Origin: Pseudomonas multiresinivorans | Lineage (GTDB): Bacteria > Pseudomonadota > Gammaproteobacteria > Pseudomonadales > Pseudomonadaceae | DNA: 64,000 nucleotides | Assembly (NCBI RefSeq): GCF_012971725.1 | Contig: NZ_CP048833.1 | Coordinates: 124,001 to 188,000, forward strand | Direction of reading: 5' to 3' | In this document: positions 9,496 through 19,649 of the stretch, piece after piece | Layout: every line of letters starts with the position of its first letter | Position numbering within the stretch: the first letter of the stretch is position 1 | The notes under the pieces: model-generated | Seen by the model: only the letters and a program-made list of their open reading frames with translations | The model's database searches: none | Told to the model about the DNA's origin: nothing | Made by a program: the position numbers and the translations under genes

Positions 9496-9498
9496 ACT

Positions 9499-9906
9499 TC
9501 AGGAAGCGTGCTCCACCGGGGTGAAGTCGGGCACATGGGTCTTGATCGCGCCGAGCAGTTCTTCCTTGCTGAAGGGCTTGGTGAGGTACTGATCGGAACC
9601 GACGATGCGACCCTTGGCCTTGTCGAACAGACCGTCCTTGGAGGACAGCATGATCACCGGCGTGGATTTGAAGGCACTATTGTTCTTGATCAGGGCGCAG
9701 GTCTGATAGCCATCCAGGCGCGGCATCATGATGTCGACGAAGATGATGCTGGGATGGGTATCGGCGATCTTGGCCAGCGCGTCGAAGCCGTCGATGGCTG
9801 TAATGACATCGCAGCCGACCTTCTTCAGCAGGGTTTCAGCCGTGCGACGAATCGTCTTGGAATCGTCGATCACCATTACTTTCAAACCGTCGGAATGCTG
9901 TTCCAT
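9499..9906 (-). CDS. pilG: PilG, CheY-like response regulator
   Basis: First gene of the pilus chemosensory operon. Its phosphorylated form promotes pilus extension and, in P. aeruginosa, CyaB-dependent cAMP synthesis. Receiver domain with VMVIDDSKTIRRTAE, acceptor Asp in IIFVDIMMPRLDG and the Lys in YLTKPFSKEE. 135 residues from the ATG at 9906 (MEQHSDGLKVM), which matches P. aeruginosa; an in-frame ATG at 9921 would add MVRAN. Confidence 0.96.
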   Translation of the reverse strand: MEQHSDGLKVMVIDDSKTIRRTAETLLKKVGCDVITAIDGFDALAKIADTHPSIIFVDIMMPRLDGYQTCALIKNNSAFKSTPVIMLSSKDGLFDKAKGRIVGSDQYLTKPFSKEELLGAIKTHVPDFTPVEHAS

Positions 9907-10188
9907 GTTCGCCCTTACCATCTCGGTGAGTCGTTTTTTCCGCTTTTTATTTCAGTGCGCTAGCGCCCTGCCACCGTCGGGCTGCGACCCAATCGTGGGA
10001 ACCTTTTACCACAATCGTCAGAATCTTTACCACGCCCAGCAAATTCAGGCCATAAGACCCGGAACAAGCAGGCTTTTTCCTTGACCGAGCGCACATCCAG
10101 CGCCACCCTGAGCGTCCATTTTCAGCCTTTTCGGCGCGGCTCTGCGTCGCAGCCCCAAGCCCAACAGACTCCCCCAGGAGGACATCCC
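9907..10188. promoter_or_regulatory. Divergent control region between pilG and gshB
   Basis: 282 bp without a gene between two divergent genes, so it should hold both promoters. The part near pilG is T-rich. TTGACC at 10081 with a poor -10 is a weak candidate for gshB. AGGAGG at 10176-10181 is a strong gshB ribosome site. I see no clear repeat or operator. Confidence 0.45.
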
Positions 10189-11151
10189 ATGAGCGTACGC
10201 CTCGGGATCGTGATGGACCCCATCGCGCAGATCAGTTTCAAGAAGGACAGCTCGCTGGCCATGCTGCTGGCTGCCCAAGCCCGTGGTTGGCAGCTGTTCT
10301 ATATGGAACAGCAGGATCTTTACCAGAAAGAGAACGTCGCCCGCGGCCGCATGCGCCCGCTCAAGGTGTTCTACGATCCGGCCCACTGGTTCGAACTGGA
10401 AGAGGAAGTCGACCAGCCGCTGTCGGAGCTGGACGTGATCCTGATGCGCAAGGACCCGCCCTTCGACAACGAGTTCGTCTACTCCACCTACCTGCTGGAA
10501 CAGGCCGAAGCCGCCGGCACGCTCGTGGTCAACAAGCCGCAGAGCCTGCGCGACTGCAACGAGAAATACTTCGCCACCCTCTTCCCGCAGTGCGCGCCGC
10601 CGACGGTGGTGAGCCGCCGGTCCGACATTCTGCGCGAGTTTGCATCACAGCATCGTGACATCATTCTCAAACCCCTGGACGGCATGGGCGGATCGATGAT
10701 CTTCCGCCACCGCGAAGGCGACCCGAACCTCTCGGTGATCCTCGAGACCCTGACCCGCCACGGCCAGGAACAGGTCATGGCGCAGCGCTACCTGCCGGCC
10801 ATCAAGGACGGCGACAAGCGCATCCTGATGATCGACGGCGAGCCGGTGGAATATTGCCTGGCGCGCATCCCCGCCCAGGGCGAGACCCGCGGCAACCTGG
10901 CCGCCGGCGGCCGCGGCGTAGCCCAGCCGCTGACCGAGCGCGACCGCTGGATCGCCGGGGAGGTCGGCCCGGAGCTGCGCAAGCGCGGCCTGCTGTTCGT
11001 CGGCCTGGACGTGATCGGCGAGAACCTCACCGAGATCAACGTCACCAGCCCGACCTGCATCCGCGAGATCGATGCGGCCTACGACACGCGCATCGGTGAG
11101 AGACTGATGGCAGTCATCGACGAAAAGCTCAAGGCGCGCAGTGCGTCATAG
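10189..11151 (+). CDS. gshB: Glutathione synthetase
   Basis: ATP-grasp enzyme joining gamma-glutamylcysteine and glycine, the last step of glutathione synthesis. 320 residues. Start MSVRLGIVMDPIAQ follows AGGAGG at seven bases. Family landmarks are VLMRKDPPFDNEFVYSTYLL, LKPLDGMGGSMIFRH (ATP-grasp loop) and GLDVIGENLTEINVTSPT near the C-terminus. An in-frame TTG at 10081 would add 36 unrelated residues and is not used. It lies next to the pil cluster as in P. aeruginosa. Confidence 0.97.
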   Translation: MSVRLGIVMDPIAQISFKKDSSLAMLLAAQARGWQLFYMEQQDLYQKENVARGRMRPLKVFYDPAHWFELEEEVDQPLSELDVILMRKDPPFDNEFVYSTYLLEQAEAAGTLVVNKPQSLRDCNEKYFATLFPQCAPPTVVSRRSDILREFASQHRDIILKPLDGMGGSMIFRHREGDPNLSVILETLTRHGQEQVMAQRYLPAIKDGDKRILMIDGEPVEYCLARIPAQGETRGNLAAGGRGVAQPLTERDRWIAGEVGPELRKRGLLFVGLDVIGENLTEINVTSPTCIREIDAAYDTRIGERLMAVIDEKLKARSAS

Positions 11152-11207
11152 ACTTTTATAAGCCTCGTCGGCAGACTTCCGCCCCACCCTGGCCTACGCG
11201 ACCCGCA

Positions 11208-12101
11208 ATGAACGCTGCAACCCACCAAGACTTCCCCGTGTCTTCCGGCGTCCGTCCGGCGGACCGTCTGGGTTTCACCCTGTTCGTTGCGGCCATCGTG
11301 CACGTGGCCGTGCTGCTGGGCGTCGGCTTCACCATGCCCTCGCCCAGCCAGCTGAGCAAAACCCTGGAAATCACCCTGGCCAGCTTCAAGAGCGACAAGG
11401 CGCCGGAAAAGGCCGACTACCTTGCCCAGATGAACCAGCAGGGCAGCGGCACCCTGGAACACAAGGCGATCCCCAAGACCACCGAGCAGGCGCCGTTCCA
11501 GGACACCGAAGTCAAGAAGGTCGCCCCGCCAGCCACCCCGCGCCAGGCCAAGAGCCCGGAAGCGCCCAAGGCCGCCGTCGCCACCCGCACCCCGCGCCCG
11601 GACAAGGTGCAGACCAAACAGCAGACGCCCAAGGCCGAGACCGTCGCCAAGCCGGCGCCGCAGTTCGATTCCAGCCAGCTCTCGGCGGAAATCTCCAGCC
11701 TCGAAGCCGACCTCGCCCGCGAGCAGCAGGCCTACGCCAAGCGCCCGCGCATCCACCGCCTGAGCGCGGCCTCGACCATGCGCGACAAAGGCGCCTGGTA
11801 TAAAGAGGAATGGCGCAAGAAGATCGAGCGCATCGGCAACCTCAACTACCCGGACGAGGCCCGCCGCCAGCGCATCTACGGCAGCCTGCGCCTGCTGGTG
11901 TCGATCAACCGCGACGGCTCCCTGTATGAAGTGCAGGTGCTGGAGTCCTCCGGCCAGCCCACCCTGGACCAGGCCGCCCAGCGCATCGTGCGCCTGGCCG
12001 CGCCCTTCGCGCCCTTCTCCGGCGATCTGAACGACATCGACCGCCTGGAAATCATCCGCACCTGGCGCTTCGAGCGCGGCGATCGCCTGTCCAGCAACTG
12101 A
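11208..12101 (+). CDS. tonB3: TonB-family energy transducer (TonB3-like)
   Basis: Predicted inner-membrane-anchored transducer of 297 residues: a membrane helix at about 22-42, a Pro/Lys/Ala-rich periplasmic spacer, a coiled-coil-like stretch (about 155-180) and a C-terminal TonB domain beginning LNYPDEARRQRIYGSLRLLV. It starts 56 bp after gshB. By position it corresponds to P. aeruginosa PA0406 (tonB3), reported to affect twitching and pilus assembly rather than iron uptake. No exbB/exbD lies nearby. The family is certain; the specific role rests on the position. Confidence 0.88.
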   Translation: MNAATHQDFPVSSGVRPADRLGFTLFVAAIVHVAVLLGVGFTMPSPSQLSKTLEITLASFKSDKAPEKADYLAQMNQQGSGTLEHKAIPKTTEQAPFQDTEVKKVAPPATPRQAKSPEAPKAAVATRTPRPDKVQTKQQTPKAETVAKPAPQFDSSQLSAEISSLEADLAREQQAYAKRPRIHRLSAASTMRDKGAWYKEEWRKKIERIGNLNYPDEARRQRIYGSLRLLVSINRDGSLYEVQVLESSGQPTLDQAAQRIVRLAAPFAPFSGDLNDIDRLEIIRTWRFERGDRLSSN

Positions 12102-12176
12102 TCCGACGCGCCCGCCGACCTCAGCCGGCGCTTTCAAGTCTTGTCCCTTTGGCCCCCAGGCCTGAAACTAGCCGGC

Positions 12177-12746
12177 ATGAAAAGCACAGCCGCCAGCTAC
12201 CTCAAGCACCATTTCCTCATCGCCATGCCGCACATGGCGGACTCCAACTTCGCCCAGACGGTCACCTACCTCGTGGAACACAACGAGCAGGGCGCCATGG
12301 GCCTGGTCATCAATCGCCCCAGCGGCCTGAGCCTCGCCGACGTGCTCGAACAGCTGCGCCCGGACGAACTGCCGCCGGTGCGCTGCCAGGGCATGACCAT
12401 CTATACCGGCGGGCCGGTACAGACCGATCGCGGCTTCGTCCTGCACCCCGCCGGACGCAGCTACCAGGCCACCCTGGAACTGGGCGAGCTGTCGCTGTCC
12501 ACTTCCCAGGACGTGCTGTTCGCCATCGCCGACGGCAGCGGCCCGGCCCAGCACCTGATCACCCTCGGTTACGCAGGCTGGGAAGCAGGCCAGCTGGAAG
12601 CCGAACTGGCCGACAATGCCTGGCTAACCTGCCCGGCAGACCCTGCGGTGCTCTTCGAGGTCCCGGCCGAGCAGCGCCTGTCGGCGGCCGCCGAGCGCCT
12701 GGGGGTCAACCTCAGCCTGCTCACCGCCCAGGCCGGGCACGCCTGA
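12177..12746 (+). CDS. yqgE: YqgE/AlgH family protein
   Basis: UPF0301 protein of 189 residues with the family signature HHFLIAMPHMADSNFAQTV, VINRPSG and GGPVQTDRGFVLH. Biochemical function is not settled; the P. aeruginosa homologue AlgH was linked to alginate regulation. Start at the ATG in GGCATGAAAAGC. The stop overlaps the ruvX start by one base, so the two are translationally coupled, a pairing common in proteobacteria. Confidence 0.92.
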   Translation: MKSTAASYLKHHFLIAMPHMADSNFAQTVTYLVEHNEQGAMGLVINRPSGLSLADVLEQLRPDELPPVRCQGMTIYTGGPVQTDRGFVLHPAGRSYQATLELGELSLSTSQDVLFAIADGSGPAQHLITLGYAGWEAGQLEAELADNAWLTCPADPAVLFEVPAEQRLSAAAERLGVNLSLLTAQAGHA

Positions 12747-13180
12747 TGAGCAGCAAACCGCTACGCCTGCTCCTGGGCTTCGACTACGGCACCAAGCAGA
12801 TCGGCGTCGCCGTCGGCCAGGCCATCACCGGCCAGGCCCGCGAGCTGTGCGTGCTCAAGGCACAGAACGGCGTGCCGGACTGGAACCGCGTGGAAGCCCT
12901 GATCAAGGAATGGCAGCCCGACGCCATCGTCGTCGGCCTGCCGCTGAACATGGATGGCACCCCCAGCGACATGAGCGAGCGCGCCGAGAAGTTCGCCCGC
13001 CGCCTGAACGGCCGCTACAACCTGCCGGTGCACACCCACGACGAACGCCTGACCACCTACGCCGCCAAGGGCGAACGCCTGGCCCAGGGCCAGCGCGATG
13101 GCTACCGTGAGCGCCCGGTGGACGCCCTGGCCGCCGCCCTGCTGCTGGAGGGCTGGCTCGCTGAGAACACCCCTGCTTGA
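12746..13180 (+). CDS. ruvX: YqgF/RuvX, RNase H-fold nuclease
   Basis: Putative pre-16S rRNA nuclease / Holliday-junction resolvase-like protein of 144 residues. Catalytic RNase H-fold acids occur in LLGFDYGTKQIGVAVG, VVGLPLNMDGTPSDMSERA, HDERLTT and the final VDALAAALLLEGWL. Its ATG overlaps the yqgE stop (TGATG). Confidence 0.93.
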   Translation: MSSKPLRLLLGFDYGTKQIGVAVGQAITGQARELCVLKAQNGVPDWNRVEALIKEWQPDAIVVGLPLNMDGTPSDMSERAEKFARRLNGRYNLPVHTHDERLTTYAAKGERLAQGQRDGYRERPVDALAAALLLEGWLAENTPA

Positions 13181-13331
13181 CCTGCGGCCTGATCTGAAAA
13201 ATTACGCCCTTGACCTATGGCAGCGTCCAGGGAGCCAAAGCCGCTAAGCTTGCCGGACCACTCCTTCCCGGAACGGTCCGCCCCGATGGCCGCCCGTGCC
13301 GGGTGGCCTCGCCAACCGAACCGGAGACGTC

Positions 13332-13844
13332 ATGACCCTGCCAAGCCCCGCCGAACTCATTCCCCGCATGGCCACCGACCTGCGCAACTACCTCGCGCAG
13401 CGCGGCATCGACTCGCCACGCTTCGTCGGCATCCATACCGGCGGCATCTGGGTCGCCCAGGAACTGCTCAAGGCACTGGGCAGCGACGAGATCCTCGGCA
13501 TCCTCGACGTCTCCTTCTACCGCGACGACTTCACCCGCAGCGGCCTGCACCCGCAGGTCCGTCCGTCGGAACTGCCCTTCGAGATCGACGGCCAGCACCT
13601 GATCCTGGTGGACGACGTGCTGATGAGCGGCCGGACCATCCGCGCCGCGCTGAACGAGCTGTTCGACTACGGCCGCCCGGCCAGCGTGACCCTGGTCAGC
13701 CTGGTGGACCTGAACAAGCGCGAACTGCCGATTCGCCCGGATGTCGTCGGCGAAACCCTGTCATTGGCACCCAACGAGCGGGTAAAATTGCGCGGTCCCG
13801 CACCACTCGTCCTCGAGCGCACGCTTCTCAGCCCCGCGCTGTAA
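13332..13844 (+). CDS. pyrR: PyrR, bifunctional pyrimidine regulator / uracil phosphoribosyltransferase
   Basis: 170 residues, type I phosphoribosyltransferase fold with the PRPP loop HLILVDDVLMSGRTIRAAL and the N-terminal FVGIHTGGIWVAQ. Start at MTLPSPAELIPRM, 45 bp upstream of pyrB. In Pseudomonas PyrR is reported to affect pyr gene expression in response to pyrimidines; the mechanism is less clear than the attenuation known in Bacillus. The 151-bp gap before it holds a weak 6-bp stem (CGGACC/GGTCCG) but no convincing attenuator. Confidence 0.94.
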   Translation: MTLPSPAELIPRMATDLRNYLAQRGIDSPRFVGIHTGGIWVAQELLKALGSDEILGILDVSFYRDDFTRSGLHPQVRPSELPFEIDGQHLILVDDVLMSGRTIRAALNELFDYGRPASVTLVSLVDLNKRELPIRPDVVGETLSLAPNERVKLRGPAPLVLERTLLSPAL

Positions 13845-13889
13845 CTCCGCGCGCCCGGACATCCACCCCCAACTTTCAGGGCCTGCCAC

Positions 13890-14894
13890 ATGCCGACCGA
13901 CGCCAAGCGCCCGCTGCAGCTCAACGACCTGGGCCAGCTGCGCCACTTCCTCTCGCTCGACGGGTTGTCCCGCGAACTGCTGACTGAAATCCTCGATACT
14001 GCCGACTCCTTCCTCGAAGTCGGCGCCCGCGCGGTGAAGAAGGTCCCGCTGCTGCGCGGCAAGACCGTGTGCAACGTGTTCTTCGAGAACTCCACACGCA
14101 CCCGCACCACCTTCGAGCTGGCCGCGCAGCGCCTGTCCGCCGACGTCATCTCGCTGAACGTGTCGACCTCATCGACCAGCAAGGGCGAGACGCTCACCGA
14201 CACCCTGCGCAACCTCGAGGCCATGGCCGCCGACATGTTCGTCGTGCGCCACAGCGACTCGGGCGCTGCACATTTCATCGCCGAGCACGTCAGCCCCAAC
14301 GTCGCCGTGATCAACGGTGGCGACGGCCGCCACGGCCACCCGACGCAAGGCATGCTCGACATGCTCACCATCCGCCGCCACAAGGGAGACTTCGAAAACC
14401 TTTCGGTGGCCATCGTCGGCGACATCCTGCATTCGCGGGTGGCGCGCTCCGACATGCTGGCGCTGAAGACCCTCGGCTGCCCGGACATCCGCGTCATCGC
14501 CCCGCGCACCCTGTTGCCAGTAGGTCTGGAAGAACAGTACGGCGTGAAAGTCTTCACCAACGCCGACGAAGGCCTGAAGGACGTCGACGTGGTGATCATG
14601 CTGCGCCTGCAGCGCGAGCGCATGGCCGGCGGCCTGCTGCCCAGCGAAGGCGAATTCTTCAAGCTCTACGGCCTGACCCAGAAGCGCCTGAAGCTGGCCA
14701 AGCCCGACGCCATCGTCATGCACCCCGGCCCGATCAACCGCGGCGTGGAGATCGACTCCGCCGTGGCCGACGGTGAACAGTCGGTGATCCTCAACCAGGT
14801 CACTTACGGCATCGCCATCCGCATGGCCGTGCTGTCCATGGCCATGAGCGGCCAGAACGCCCAACGCCAGCTGGAACAGGAGGACGCGCAATGA
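13890..14894 (+). CDS. pyrB: Aspartate carbamoyltransferase catalytic chain
   Basis: Condenses carbamoyl phosphate with aspartate, the first committed step of pyrimidine synthesis. 334 residues, with carbamoyl-phosphate loop FENSTRTRTTFELAAQRL, the lid sequence STSKGETLTDT, and GGDGRHGHPTQGMLD. The N-terminal extension before LRHFLSLDGLSRE is typical of Pseudomonas ATCase and carries part of the effector site in that family. The stop overlaps the pyrC' start by four bases, as expected for the dodecameric PyrB-PyrC' enzyme. Confidence 0.97.
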   Translation: MPTDAKRPLQLNDLGQLRHFLSLDGLSRELLTEILDTADSFLEVGARAVKKVPLLRGKTVCNVFFENSTRTRTTFELAAQRLSADVISLNVSTSSTSKGETLTDTLRNLEAMAADMFVVRHSDSGAAHFIAEHVSPNVAVINGGDGRHGHPTQGMLDMLTIRRHKGDFENLSVAIVGDILHSRVARSDMLALKTLGCPDIRVIAPRTLLPVGLEEQYGVKVFTNADEGLKDVDVVIMLRLQRERMAGGLLPSEGEFFKLYGLTQKRLKLAKPDAIVMHPGPINRGVEIDSAVADGEQSVILNQVTYGIAIRMAVLSMAMSGQNAQRQLEQEDAQ

Positions 14895-16162
14895 CCGTCA
14901 GTATTCGTGGCGCCCACCTGATCGACCCAGCCAGCGGCCTGGACAAGGTCTGCGACCTGCACATCGAGGCCGGCCGCATCATCGCCATCGGCGACGCCCC
15001 CGAAGGCTTCCACGCCGCCCAGGAAATCGACGCCGCCGGCCTGATCGCCGCACCCGGCCTGGTGGACCTGAGCGTCGCCCTGCGCGAGCCGGGCTACAGC
15101 CGCAAGGGCAGCATCGAGAGCGAAACCCGCGCCGCCGCCGCCGGAGGCGTCACCAGCCTGTGCTTCCCGCCGCAGACCAAACCGGTGCTGGACACCTCCG
15201 CCGTCGCCGAGCTGATCCTCGACCGCGCCCGCGAGGCCGGCAATGCCAAGGTCTTCCCCATCGGCGCCCTGACCAGGGGCCTGGGTGGCGAACAGCTGTC
15301 CGAGCTGGTCGCCCTGAGCGACGCCGGCTGCGTGGCCTTCACCAACGGCCTGGCGCCGATGGCGAGCAACCGCGTGCTGCTGCGCTCGCTGGAATACGCG
15401 GCGACCTTCGACCTCACGGTGATTTTCACCTCCCAGGACCAGGACCTGGCCGAAGGCGGCATCGCCCACGAAGGCCCGACCGCCAGCTTCCGCGGCCTGG
15501 CCGGCATCCCGGAAACCGCCGAAACCGTGGCCCTGGCGCGCAACCTGCTGCTGGTGGAACAGTCCGGAGTACGCGCGCACTTCAGCCAGCTGACCAGCGC
15601 CCGCGGCGTCGAGCTGATCGCCCAGGCCCAGGCCCGCGGCCTGCCGGTGACCGCCGACGTGGCGCTGTACCAGTTGATCCTGACCGACGAAGCACTGGCG
15701 GACTTCTCCAGCCTCTACCACGTGCAGCCGCCGCTGCGCTCGCACAAGGACCGCGAGGCCCTTCGCGAAGCGGTGAAGAGCGGCGTGATCCAGGCCATCG
15801 CCAGCCACCACCAGCCCCACGAGCAGGACGCGAAGAACGCCCCGTTCGCCGCAACCGATCCGGGCATCAGCAGCGTCGAACTGCTGCTGCCGCTGGCCAT
15901 GACCCTGGTACAGGACGGCCTGCTCGACCTGCCGACCCTGCTGGCGCGCCTGTCCAGCGGCCCGGCCGCTGCCCTGCGCCTGCCGGCCGGCAAGCTGGCG
16001 ATCGGCGCGGCCGCCGACGTGGTGCTGTTCGAAGCCGACGGCCAGACCCTGGCGGGCGAAACTTGGCATTCCCGCGGCCAGAACTGCCCGTTCCTCGGCC
16101 ACTGCCTGCCGGGCGTGGTGCGCTGCACCCTGGTGGACGGGCATATCGTCCACGCGGTCTGA
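14891..16162 (+). CDS. pyrC': PyrC', inactive dihydroorotase-like subunit of ATCase
   Basis: Dihydroorotase-fold protein of 423 residues needed, in P. putida and P. aeruginosa, to assemble active ATCase but without dihydroorotase activity. The sequence shows why: the zinc motif D-x-H-x-H-x-R is DLSVALR, so both His are lost, and the catalytic D-H-A-P-H is HHQPH. Overall fold features remain (PGLVDLS..REPG, AAAGGVTSLCFPP, C-terminal ADVVLFEADG). The four-base overlap with pyrB suggests fixed stoichiometry. A functional dihydroorotase must be encoded elsewhere. Confidence 0.95.
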   Translation: MTVSIRGAHLIDPASGLDKVCDLHIEAGRIIAIGDAPEGFHAAQEIDAAGLIAAPGLVDLSVALREPGYSRKGSIESETRAAAAGGVTSLCFPPQTKPVLDTSAVAELILDRAREAGNAKVFPIGALTRGLGGEQLSELVALSDAGCVAFTNGLAPMASNRVLLRSLEYAATFDLTVIFTSQDQDLAEGGIAHEGPTASFRGLAGIPETAETVALARNLLLVEQSGVRAHFSQLTSARGVELIAQAQARGLPVTADVALYQLILTDEALADFSSLYHVQPPLRSHKDREALREAVKSGVIQAIASHHQPHEQDAKNAPFAATDPGISSVELLLPLAMTLVQDGLLDLPTLLARLSSGPAAALRLPAGKLAIGAAADVVLFEADGQTLAGETWHSRGQNCPFLGHCLPGVVRCTLVDGHIVHAV

Positions 16163-16176
16163 CGCCTCACCGCCCC

Positions 16177-16210
16177 ATGAAAAAGCCCGCCGATTGGCGG
16201 GCTTTTTCAT
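16177..16210. terminator. Bidirectional terminator downstream of pyrC'
   Basis: Perfect 15-bp arms (ATGAAAAAGCCCGCC and its complement) around GATT, with a T-run on the plus strand and an A-run that serves the minus strand. It sits between the convergent pyrC' and transsulfuration genes. Confidence 0.88.
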
Positions 16211-16224
16211 GGAGGAGCTCGAAC

Positions 16225-16303
16225 GTAGGATGGGTGGAGCGCAGCGATACCCATGCTGCCGGTGCCGAAAATGATGGGTATCGCTTCGCTCCACCCATCC
16301 TAC
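16225..16303. repeat. REP-like inverted pair, GTAGGATGGGTGGAGCG type
   Basis: Left arm from 16225 (GTAGGATGGGTGGAGCGCAG) and an inverted right arm ending at 16303, separated by about 20 bp. Arms are near-perfect complements of about 30 bp. Similar elements are common in Pseudomonas intergenic DNA; this is the only copy of this type here. Confidence 0.8.
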
Positions 16304-16335
16304 GAAGGCGCAGGCTTACGCGGCTTCGCGCCCTT

Positions 16336-16406
16336 GTAGGAGCGAGCTTGCTCGCGAACATTCCGGGCACTGAAGCTGGGCGGTTCGCGAGCAAGCTCGC
16401 TCCTAC
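16336..16406. repeat. REP inverted pair, copy 1 of the main family
   Basis: A 23-bp arm at 16336-16358 starting GTAGGAGCGAGCTTG and its perfect inverse at 16384-16406. Same family as the pairs at 19088, 32249, 53724 and 60609. Fits a REPIN/BIME element moved by RAYT transposases; none is encoded here. Confidence 0.92.
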
Positions 16407-16429
16407 GAAAAGCGGTCCGGTGCGGGGCG

Positions 16430-17595
16430 TCAGATCATCGCCAGGGCCTTGGCCAGGTCGGCGCGCAGGTCTTCCACGTCTTCCACACCCACCGATAGCC
16501 GAATCAGCGAATCACCGATCCCCAGCGCCGCGCGGTTCTCCGCCGGGATGCTGGCGTGGGTCATGATCGCCGGGTGCTCGATCAGGCTTTCCACGCCGCC
16601 CAGGCTTTCCGCCAGGGCGAACAGCTGGACGTTCTCCAGGAAGCGCCGCGAGCCGGCCAGGTCGGTATCCAGGTCCAGCGAGATCATTCCGCCGAAACCC
16701 TTCATCTGCCGGCGCGCCAGCTCATGCTGCGGGTGCGAGGCCAGTCCGGGGTAGTAGACGCGCTTCACCTGCGGCTGCTGTTCCAGCCACTTCGCCAGGT
16801 CGAGGGCATTGGCGCAGTGCCGCTCCATGCGCAGCGCCAGGGTCTTCACGCCGCGCAGGGTGAGGAAGGCATCGAACGGCCCGGCGATGGCACCGACGGA
16901 GTTCTGCAGGAAGCCCACGCGCTCGGCGAGGTCGGGGTTGTCGCCGACGATGGCGATCCCGCCGATCACGTCCGAATGGCCATTGAGGTACTTGGTGGTG
17001 GAGTGCACCACGATGTCGAAGCCCAGTTCCAGCGGCCGCTGGATCCACGGACTGGCGAAGGTATTGTCGGCCACGCAGAGGATGCCGCGTTCGCGGCAGG
17101 TGCGGGCGATGGCGGCCAGATCGGTCAGGCGCAGCAGCGGGTTGCTCGGGGTTTCCACCCAGACCATGCGCGTATTGTCGGTGAGCGCCGCCTCCAGCGC
17201 GCCGGGCTGGGACAGGTCGGCGAAGTGGAAATCGTGCCCGGCGCTGCGCCGCCGTACCCGCTCGAACAGGCGGAAGGTGCCGCCATACAGGTCATTGCCG
17301 GAGACGATATGCGAGCCGGCGTCGAGCAGTTCCAGCACCGCCGAGATGGCCGCCAGCCCCGAGGCGAAGGCGAACGCCTTGCTGCCACCTTCCAGATCCG
17401 CCACGCAGCGCTCCAGCGCCCAGCGCGTGGGGTTGTGCGAGCGCCCGTAGTCCAGCCCCTTGTGCACGCCGGGGCTGTCCTGGCGGTAGGTGGAGTTGGC
17501 GTAGATCGGCGGCATGATCGCCCCGGTGGAAGGGTCTGGCTCCTGCCCGGCGTGGATCACGCGGGTGGCGAAACCGAGGCGGTCGTCGTGCTGGC

Positions 17596-17599
<4 letters not shown>
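16430..17599 (-). CDS. Cystathionine gamma-lyase / gamma-synthase family enzyme
   Basis: PLP enzyme of the Cys/Met metabolism family, 389 residues. The PLP lysine is in VVHSTTKYLNGHSD; other hallmarks are YGRSHNPTRWALE, FASGLAAISAVLELL and the C-terminal SLGGVESLIEHPA. Pairing with cystathionine beta-synthase (four-base overlap) makes gamma-lyase, the second step of reverse transsulfuration giving cysteine and 2-oxobutyrate, the likely role. Gamma-synthase is not excluded by sequence alone. Confidence 0.88.
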
Positions 17600-18969
<1,370 letters not shown>

Positions 18970-19087
18970 GGCAGCCACTCCTTCTGGGCGCCATGGGGAT
19001 CGCCCGGCGGCGCCTGCTACTGTCTTCCTGACCTTAGGCGGAGGGCACAGCTCGCGCCAGGCGGCGCGACGAAAGACGGCGAAGTCT

Positions 19088-19165
19088 GTAGGAGCGAGCT
19101 TGCTCGCGAACTGCCTCAGCGCCGGAGCTGCCGAGTAGCACGTTCGCGAGCAAGCTCGCTCCTAC
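19088..19165. repeat. REP inverted pair, copy 2
   Basis: Left arm 19088-19110 and perfect inverse 19143-19165, same 23-bp arm as copy 1. It lies between the TM2 stop and the cbs start, both minus strand, so any cbs promoter is squeezed between the element and the gene. Confidence 0.92.
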
Positions 19166-19175
19166 AAAAGAAGGA

Positions 19176-19580
19176 TCAGATCCGTTGCGGCCCGTTGCGC
19201 TCGGAAATCTGGCTGTTCAGCGTCCAGAAGTCGTACAGCACGCCGACCAGGAACAGGCCGCCGGTGAACAGGTAGATGATCCCGGTGATCCACTTGCCCA
19301 TGTACATGCGGTGCACGCCGAACACGCCGAGGAAGGTCAGCAGGATCCAGGCGACGTTGTAGTCGATGCCGCCGGCGCGGTAGCGCTGGTCCGCCGCATC
19401 ATCCATGGAAGGAATGAGGAACAGGTCGATGATCCAGCCGATGAAGAACAGGCCGAGGGTGAAGAACCAGATGGTGCCGGTGATCGGCCGGCCATAGTAG
19501 AAGCGGTGCGAGCCGGTGAAGCCGAAGATCCACAGCAGGTAGCCGATGACCTTGCTGTGGGTATCAGGGTTGGCGGACAT
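19176..19580 (-). CDS. Small membrane protein with two TM2 domains
   Basis: 134 residues, four predicted helices arranged as two TM2 units, each with a G-x-H-R-F/M-Y motif (GFTGSHRFYYGR and GVFGVHRMYMGK) followed by a hydrophobic pair. The function of bacterial TM2 proteins is unknown. It lies directly downstream of the pilU terminator and is probably transcribed separately. Confidence 0.85.
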   Translation of the reverse strand: MSANPDTHSKVIGYLLWIFGFTGSHRFYYGRPITGTIWFFTLGLFFIGWIIDLFLIPSMDDAADQRYRAGGIDYNVAWILLTFLGVFGVHRMYMGKWITGIIYLFTGGLFLVGVLYDFWTLNSQISERNGPQRI

Positions 19581-19620
19581 GCCTTTCTCCCGTTGTTTTG
19601 CGTGACAGCCAGAATAAACG

Positions 19621-19645
19621 AAAAGCCCGCACTAGGCGGGCTCTT
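19621..19645 (-). terminator. Rho-independent terminator of pilU
   Basis: Stem AGCCCGC / GCGGGCT with a five-base loop (19624-19642), followed on the minus strand by TTTTCGTTTAT. It lies a few bases after the pilU stop. Confidence 0.85.
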
Positions 19646-19649
19646 CAGG

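Noticed and set aside
10081..10188. N-terminal extension of GshB from an upstream TTG
   Set aside because: The extension is unlike the family and the ATG at 10189 has a strong ribosome site.
13181..13331. Possible PyrR-type attenuator before pyrR
   Set aside because: Only a weak 6-bp stem is present and no terminator or anti-terminator pair can be drawn.
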